Shown here: positions 6,586-10,267 of the stretch, piece after piece
Numbering within the stretch: the first letter of the stretch is position 1
How the letters are laid out: every line of letters begins with the position of its first letter
Assembly (NCBI GenBank): GCA_958405355.1
Contig: CATYEA010000051.1
Span: forward strand, 1-10,267
Direction: 5' to 3'
DNA from: an uncultured Lachnospiraceae bacterium
GTDB lineage: Bacteria > Bacillota > Clostridia > Lachnospirales > Lachnospiraceae
Length of the DNA stretch: 10,267 nucleotides
Notes under the pieces: model-generated
Seen by the model: the letters and a program-made list of their open reading frames with translations, nothing else
Database searches by the model: none
Told to the model about the DNA's origin: nothing
Translations under genes and position numbers: made by a program

Positions 6586-7563
6586 GTGAAAGAAGATATT
6601 TTGCAGATGTTAAAATCCCGTCAGGATTTTGTGTCCGGGCAGGAGTTATGTGAATATTTTCAGGTTTCCCGGACGGCTGTCTGGAAAGTGATCGGGCAGC
6701 TTAAGAACGAGGGATATGAGATTGAGGCGATAAACCGGAAAGGTTATCGCCTTATCGCCAGTCCGGACATACTTACGGAGGCCGAGATTTTGAGCGGTAT
6801 GACCACGGAGGTTATGGGGCGTCATGTTTATTATTATGACTGTCTTGGTTCAACGAATGATCAGGCCCGGATGCTGGCCGAGCAGGGAGCGCCGGACGGT
6901 TCTCTGGTGGTTGCCGAAACTCAGAATACGGGAAAAGGCCGAATGGGACGGGCTTTCTTTTCACCGGAGGGCTGTGGAATCTGGATGTCTCTTATCTTAA
7001 AGCCGGATATTCCTCCGGTGGATGCGTCCATGATCACATTAATCGGTGCTATGGCTGTTCAGGAAATGATGGAAAGTTTCGGACTGGAATCCGGCATCAA
7101 GTGGCCGAATGATCTGGTCATCGACCATCGGAAGACAACGGGGATTCTGACTGAGATGAGCGCCGGACCGGATGTGGTGAATTACATTGTCAACGGAATT
7201 GGGATTAACGTCAATATGAAAGAATTTCCGGAAGAACTGAGGGAAACAGCCATATCCATGGCGATGGCTTCGGGAAAGACCTATCACCGGGCAGAAGTGA
7301 TCCGCAGGGTGATGCAGTATTTTGAGGTTAATTACCAGCAGTTCTTGAAGAAAGGCAATCTGGCCTTCTTGAAGGAAAAATATGATGCCAGTCTGATTCA
7401 TCTGAATAAGGAAATCAGTATCCATGAAATACGGCGGGTATGGCGGGGCATTTCCCGCGGAATCAATGATATCGGGGAACTGATCGTCTCTACGGATGAA
7501 GGAGATACGACGGTGCGTTCCGGAGAAGTTTCCATACGCGGTGTTTATGGATATGCAGAATAG
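6586..7563 (+). CDS. birA: Bifunctional biotin--protein ligase / biotin operon repressor
   Basis: The enzyme activates biotin with ATP and attaches it to a lysine of biotin carboxyl carrier domains. The 325 residues split into an N-terminal winged helix (about 1-60, with SGQELCEYFQVSRTAVWK giving the helix-turn-helix), a catalytic BPL domain and a C-terminal SH3-like domain (about 275-322). Catalytic motifs are GSTND (88-92), TGKGRMGR (115-122, the biotinyl-AMP loop), KWPNDL (172-177, with the key lysine) and NGIGINVN (203-210). The winged helix marks a group II ligase that can also repress biotin synthesis or uptake genes; no biotin operator or bio gene is seen in this window. The GTG start at 6586 follows AGGAGAGG (6573-6580), which overlaps the upstream stop codon, so it is part of the same operon. 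Confidence 0.96.
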   Translation: MKEDILQMLKSRQDFVSGQELCEYFQVSRTAVWKVIGQLKNEGYEIEAINRKGYRLIASPDILTEAEILSGMTTEVMGRHVYYYDCLGSTNDQARMLAEQGAPDGSLVVAETQNTGKGRMGRAFFSPEGCGIWMSLILKPDIPPVDASMITLIGAMAVQEMMESFGLESGIKWPNDLVIDHRKTTGILTEMSAGPDVVNYIVNGIGINVNMKEFPEELRETAISMAMASGKTYHRAEVIRRVMQYFEVNYQQFLKKGNLAFLKEKYDASLIHLNKEISIHEIRRVWRGISRGINDIGELIVSTDEGDTTVRSGEVSIRGVYGYAE

Positions 7564-7573
7564 AGGAAATGCT

Positions 7574-7912
7574 ATGTGTCAGGAAAATATGGTATTGTGC
7601 GCAGCCAGCGCTTATGAGCAGAAATTTTATTTAAATGAAGATTTTGCCGCTTTGCCGGAAAGTATTAAAGAAGAATTAAAAATCATCTGTGTGCTTTTTA
7701 CAGCCGATGTGGGCGGCGTCCTCATCATGGAGTTCAGTCCGGAAGGGGATCTGCAGCTTCGGGTGGATGTGGCCGAGGAAGATATTTTATATGATGAGAT
7801 TGGCAGTGGGTTGAAGATCAAACAGCTTCAGCGGGAACGGGCCGAACTGTTTGAATCATTGGAAATGTATTACCGGGTATATTTCCTGGGAGATACAACA
7901 GGATTAGAATGA
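7574..7912 (+). CDS. Conserved hypothetical protein, possibly DUF6145
   Basis: A 112-residue acidic protein with no signal peptide or membrane segment. A central hydrophobic strand-like stretch, IICVLFTADVGGVLIMEF, is followed by an acidic middle (VDVAEEDILYDEIGSG) and a helical tail with KIKQLQRERAELFESLE. I recall similar small proteins in Lachnospiraceae between birA and coaX, grouped as DUF6145, but I cannot check this. No function is known to me and no catalytic motif stands out. ATG 7574 is preferred because AGAGGA (7562-7567) lies six bases upstream; an in-frame upstream ATG at 7496 would overlap birA. The gene starts 10 bases after birA, and the coaX ribosome site overlaps its stop. 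Good ribosome site, matching codon use and tight packing make a real gene likely. Confidence 0.82.
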   Translation: MCQENMVLCAASAYEQKFYLNEDFAALPESIKEELKIICVLFTADVGGVLIMEFSPEGDLQLRVDVAEEDILYDEIGSGLKIKQLQRERAELFESLEMYYRVYFLGDTTGLE

Positions 7913-7925
7913 GGAGGTAAAAAAT

Positions 7926-8699
7926 ATGTTATTGGCAATTGATATTGGAAATACAAATATAACGATGGGGCTTTTCCGCGGTGAGATTCTTATGGGGAAT
8001 TTCCGAATGACGACCCAGATGCCGAGAACATCCGATGAATATGGCGTTTTGATTCGTGAATTGATCCGCAATGCGGGATATGAACCGAAAGATATTGATC
8101 AGGTCATCATCGCATCCGTTGTGCCGGATATTATGTATTCCTTTACAAGCGGTATTAAGAAATATTTCTGTGCGGAGCCGATCGTTGTTGGTCCTGGATT
8201 GAAGACCGGCGTGCGGATCAATGCAGAGAATCCAAAAGAAGCCGGAGCTGACCTGATCGTCGATGCAGCGGCCGTTAAGGAAATCTACGGCGGTCCGGCA
8301 ATTGTTATTGACTACGGCTCTGCGACGACCTTCGAGCTGATTCTCGAAGACGGCAGTCTGGATGCAGTCGTTATTGCACCGGGTATTCAGATGAGTGCCG
8401 ATGCATTGAGCAACCGGACGGCAAAACTTCCGGACGTTGAGATTAAAAAACCGAAATCTATTTTAGCCAAGGAGATTATTTCCAATATTCAGGCCGGACT
8501 TTTCTATGGCAGCATTGGCGAGGCTGAGTATATTGTAAAGAAAATGAAGGAAGAAGCCGGATTGCCGAATATCAAGGTAATCGCTACCGGAGGACTTGGC
8601 GGAATTATTGCGGAGGAATGTGAAGCAATTGATGTTTACGACAGCCTTTTGACATTGAAAGGACTTCGTATTATTCACAAACGTTGTACAGGAAAATGA
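7926..8699 (+). CDS. coaX: Type III pantothenate kinase
   Basis: The enzyme phosphorylates pantothenate, the first step of coenzyme A synthesis; type III enzymes are insensitive to CoA feedback and by family knowledge need a monovalent cation such as potassium or ammonium. The 257-residue length is typical. Motifs of the ASKHA fold are DIGNTN (6-11, phosphate 1), ASVVP (63-67), GAD (107-109, holding the catalytic-base aspartate), DYGSATTF (129-136) and ATGGLG (220-225). Two positions are unusual against the common DxGTATTFD: serine for threonine at 132 and glutamate after the Phe. The AGGAGGT ribosome site (7912-7918) overlaps the preceding stop and lies seven bases before ATG. The gene ends in an ATGA overlap with dusB, pointing to coupled translation. 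Confidence 0.95.
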   Translation: MLLAIDIGNTNITMGLFRGEILMGNFRMTTQMPRTSDEYGVLIRELIRNAGYEPKDIDQVIIASVVPDIMYSFTSGIKKYFCAEPIVVGPGLKTGVRINAENPKEAGADLIVDAAAVKEIYGGPAIVIDYGSATTFELILEDGSLDAVVIAPGIQMSADALSNRTAKLPDVEIKKPKSILAKEIISNIQAGLFYGSIGEAEYIVKKMKEEAGLPNIKVIATGGLGGIIAEECEAIDVYDSLLTLKGLRIIHKRCTGK

Positions 8700-9655
8700 A
8701 AATAGGAAATGTAACACTTGAAAATAATGTAATAGCGGCACCGATGGCAGGCGTGACAGACCTGCCATTTCGCTTGCTTTTAAAGGAGCAGGGTGTGGGC
8801 CTTGTGTGCAGTGAGATGGTCAGCGCCAAGGCGATTTACTATAATAATAAAAATACAGAAGCTTTGATGCTCACCGATGAGCGGGAACGGCCATTTTCTT
8901 TACAGTTGTTTGGCTCTGAACCGGAGCTTATGGCGGATATGGTAAAGAAGATTGAGGACCGGCCTTTTGATATTATTGATATTAATATGGGCTGTCCGGT
9001 GCCGAAGGTGGTCAATAACGGCGAGGGCTCGGCGTTAATGAAGCAGCCGCTTTTAGCCGGAAGAATTATTGAAGCCATGGCAAAGGCGACGGAGAAACCA
9101 GTGACGGTGAAAATCCGTAAAGGTTTTGATGATACTTGCGTTAATGCGGTGGAAATGGCCCATATTGCCCAGGAGAGCGGAGCGGCGATGGTCACGGTTC
9201 ATGGACGGACCCGGGAACAGTATTATCATGGAAAAGCAGACTGGAATATTATCCATCAGGTCAAGGAAGCTGTATCGATTCCGGTCATCGGAAACGGGGA
9301 CATTGATTCACCGGAGGCTGCTCAGGCCATTTTTCAACAGACCGGCTGCGATGGCATTATGATTGGCCGCGGTCTTCAGGGGAATCCGTGGCTGATCGGC
9401 CAAATCCTCTACGGGAAACCAAAACCGGCATTGGAAGAGGTTGTCACTATGATCCTCCGTCATGCCCGGATGCAGATTGAATTTTCCGGCGAGTACCTGG
9501 GAATCCGCCAGATGCGTAAGCATGTGGCATGGTACACGACCGGATATCCCGGCTCGTCTAAGCTGAGGGGCATGGTAAATCAGGTAGAGAGCATGGCGTC
9601 TCTTGAAGCATTGCTCGGAGAGTATATGGAGCATGGACGCCGCCGTGTCGGATGA
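8696..9655 (+). CDS. dusB: tRNA-dihydrouridine synthase, DusB type
   Basis: This FMN enzyme reduces specific uridines in the tRNA D-loop to dihydrouridine with NADPH. The 319 residues form a TIM barrel followed by a helical domain (about 245-319). Motifs are APMAGVTD (15-22), QLFGSEPE (70-77), DINMGCPVPKV (95-105, with catalytic Cys100), TVKIRKGFDD (137-146), TVHGRTREQYYHG (167-179), PVIGNGDI (196-203) and GIMIGRGLQGNPW (220-232). Length and N-terminus match DusB rather than DusA or DusC. ATG 8696 overlaps the coaX stop (ATGA) and gives MKIGNVTLEN, the usual start; the nearby AGGA is too close to be ideal, so translation probably depends on coaX. An in-frame TTG at 8684 has no ribosome site. 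In many Firmicutes dusB is followed by greA, as here. Confidence 0.95.
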   Translation: MKIGNVTLENNVIAAPMAGVTDLPFRLLLKEQGVGLVCSEMVSAKAIYYNNKNTEALMLTDERERPFSLQLFGSEPELMADMVKKIEDRPFDIIDINMGCPVPKVVNNGEGSALMKQPLLAGRIIEAMAKATEKPVTVKIRKGFDDTCVNAVEMAHIAQESGAAMVTVHGRTREQYYHGKADWNIIHQVKEAVSIPVIGNGDIDSPEAAQAIFQQTGCDGIMIGRGLQGNPWLIGQILYGKPKPALEEVVTMILRHARMQIEFSGEYLGIRQMRKHVAWYTTGYPGSSKLRGMVNQVESMASLEALLGEYMEHGRRRVG

Positions 9656-9749
9656 GATGGAAGATGGCGTTGCCAGCATGCTGAATGGGGCATGCAGCAA
9701 GGCATATACCCAGGAAAAACAGCGGGAAATGCGGGAGTGCGGATATTGA
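9633..9749 (+). CDS. Possible small ORF (38 codons) between dusB and greA
   Basis: An open frame runs from ATG 9633, inside the dusB 3' end, to TGA 9747-9749; an inner ATG at 9657 would give 30 residues. The predicted product is charged, with two cysteines, and ends in CSKAYTQEKQREMRECGY, a helical-looking amphipathic tail. GGAG (9617-9620) lies 12 bases before the first ATG, a long but usable spacing. The stop codon overlaps the -35 box of the greA promoter. I do not recognise the sequence. It could equally be untranslated spacer, and only conservation in relatives would tell. Confidence 0.3.
   Translation: MDAAVSDEMEDGVASMLNGACSKAYTQEKQREMRECGY
9667..9703 (+). other. Imperfect hairpin downstream of dusB
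   Basis: The segment can fold as GCATGC (9676-9681) with GCATGC (9690-9695) around an 8-base loop. The stem extends through TTGC/GCAA and GC/GC, with one small internal loop and one G:G mismatch. It also contains the perfect palindrome CAGCATGCTG (9674-9683) and TGGCGTTGCCA (9665-9675), so alternative folds compete. No T-run follows, so it does not look like an intrinsic terminator. It could stabilise the dusB transcript end. Confidence 0.3.
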
Positions 9750-9774
9750 CACGCCCGGGTTCTTACGCTATAAT
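9746..9774 (+). promoter_or_regulatory. Consensus sigma-A promoter for greA
   Basis: TTGACA (9746-9751) and TATAAT (9769-9774) both match the consensus exactly, with the ideal 17-base spacer. Transcription would begin near 9781, giving a leader of about 42 bases before the greA GTG. A second TATAAT at 9796-9801 has no matching -35 box. The perfect match suggests strong constitutive expression of greA and whatever follows it beyond the window. Confidence 0.9.
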
Positions 9775-9822
9775 ACTAGGAATGTAAAATATCTATATAA
9801 TATAAGGAAGGGCGTAATTAAA

Positions 9823-10267
9823 GTGGAAGCTAAGAAAAATATCTTAACATTTGCCGGACTGAAAGCATTAGAAGATGAATTATTTGAATTAAAGGTTGTT
9901 AAAAGACAGGAAGTTGCTCAGAAAATTAAGGAAGCCAGAGAACAGGGGGACTTATCCGAAAATGCAGAATATGATGCAGCAAAGGATGAGCAGCGGGATA
10001 TCGAAGCAAGAATTGAAGAAATCGAAAAGATTCTCAAGAATGTGGAAGTTGTCGATGAAGATGAAGTTGATTTGGAGAGTATCAGTATCGGCTGCCGTGT
10101 CCGTCTGTATGATGTGGATATGGACGAAGAAGTGGAATACCGCATTGTTGGTTCCACGGAAGCTGACAGTCTGAATTTTAAGATTTCCAATGAATCACCG
10201 GTAGGAAGCGCTCTTCTTGGTCGTAAAGTTGGAGAAACGATCGAAGTGGAAACCCAGAGCGGCCTGC
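9823..10267 (+). CDS. greA: Transcription elongation factor GreA (3' end cut by window)
   Basis: GreA inserts its coiled coil into the secondary channel of stalled RNA polymerase and stimulates cleavage of backtracked RNA. The window holds 148 codons; the family is about 157-160 residues, so roughly ten are missing. The N-terminal coiled coil (about 10-75) carries AREQGDLSENAEYDAAKDEQ (38-57), the family signature, with tip acidic residues Asp43 and Glu46 matching D41 and E44 of E. coli GreA. The C-terminal FKBP-like domain (about 80 on) shows VGSALLGRKVGETIEVE. The GTG start at 9823 is the only plausible one in frame, with GGAAGG (9806-9811) 11 bases upstream. It has its own consensus promoter, so it begins a new transcription unit. 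Gene order dusB-greA is common in Firmicutes. Confidence 0.96.
   Translation, partial: MEAKKNILTFAGLKALEDELFELKVVKRQEVAQKIKEAREQGDLSENAEYDAAKDEQRDIEARIEEIEKILKNVEVVDEDEVDLESISIGCRVRLYDVDMDEEVEYRIVGSTEADSLNFKISNESPVGSALLGRKVGETIEVETQSGL

Noticed and set aside
1226..8699. A potassium theme linking KtrAB with the cation-dependent CoaX.
   Set aside because: The genes are more than 4 kb apart with unrelated genes between; many enzymes need potassium, so the association is not informative.
1..10267. Search for CRISPR arrays, tRNA or rRNA genes, insertion sequences, attachment sites and riboswitches.
   Set aside because: No regularly spaced repeats, transposase-like frames, tRNA-like cloverleaf or known riboswitch cores were seen; spacers are too short for most of these.

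Overview
The window looks like chromosomal housekeeping DNA from a Gram-positive, Clostridia-type bacterium, most likely a Lachnospiraceae member. Supporting signs are strong AGGAGG-type ribosome sites, frequent TTG/GTG starts, sigma-A promoters of the TTGACA/TATAAT kind, Firmicutes-style PfkA, Ktr and BirA proteins, and a small conserved hypothetical gene between birA and coaX that I associate from memory with Lachnospiraceae. The taxon is an inference from protein style and gene order. All genes I accept are on the plus strand and packed tightly; no gene-free stretch exceeds 170 bases.

Layout: the tail of a probable dnaE (2-124) is followed by pfkA (187-1161), with a good sigma-A promoter overlapping the dnaE end. 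A hairpin with a T-rich tail separates pfkA from a Ktr-type potassium channel pair, ktrB (1226-2605) and ktrA (2674-3330). A SpoU/TrmH-family RNA 2'-O-methyltransferase (3331-4167) abuts ktrA. A short NfeD-like membrane protein (4187-4636) overlaps a stomatin/QmcA-type SPFH protein (4633-5556). Then come ornithine carbamoyltransferase (5579-6574), birA (6586-7563), a 112-residue hypothetical protein (7574-7912), coaX (7926-8699) and dusB (8696-9655). A near-ideal promoter (9746-9774) drives greA (from 9823), which is cut by the window end.

Functional links: KtrB and KtrA form one potassium uptake system; the NfeD-like and SPFH proteins are a well-known membrane-microdomain pair; BirA and CoaX both serve cofactor metabolism (biotin attachment, CoA synthesis); the methyltransferase, DusB and GreA serve RNA modification and transcription. 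Short spacings and ATGA overlaps suggest that the stretch from ktrA to dusB is largely co-transcribed.

I did not find an undescribed multi-gene system, mobile element, CRISPR array or RNA gene. The less explained items are the hypothetical protein at 7574-7912, a possible 38-codon ORF whose stop codon overlaps the greA promoter, a dyad in front of ktrA, and the hairpin between pfkA and ktrB.
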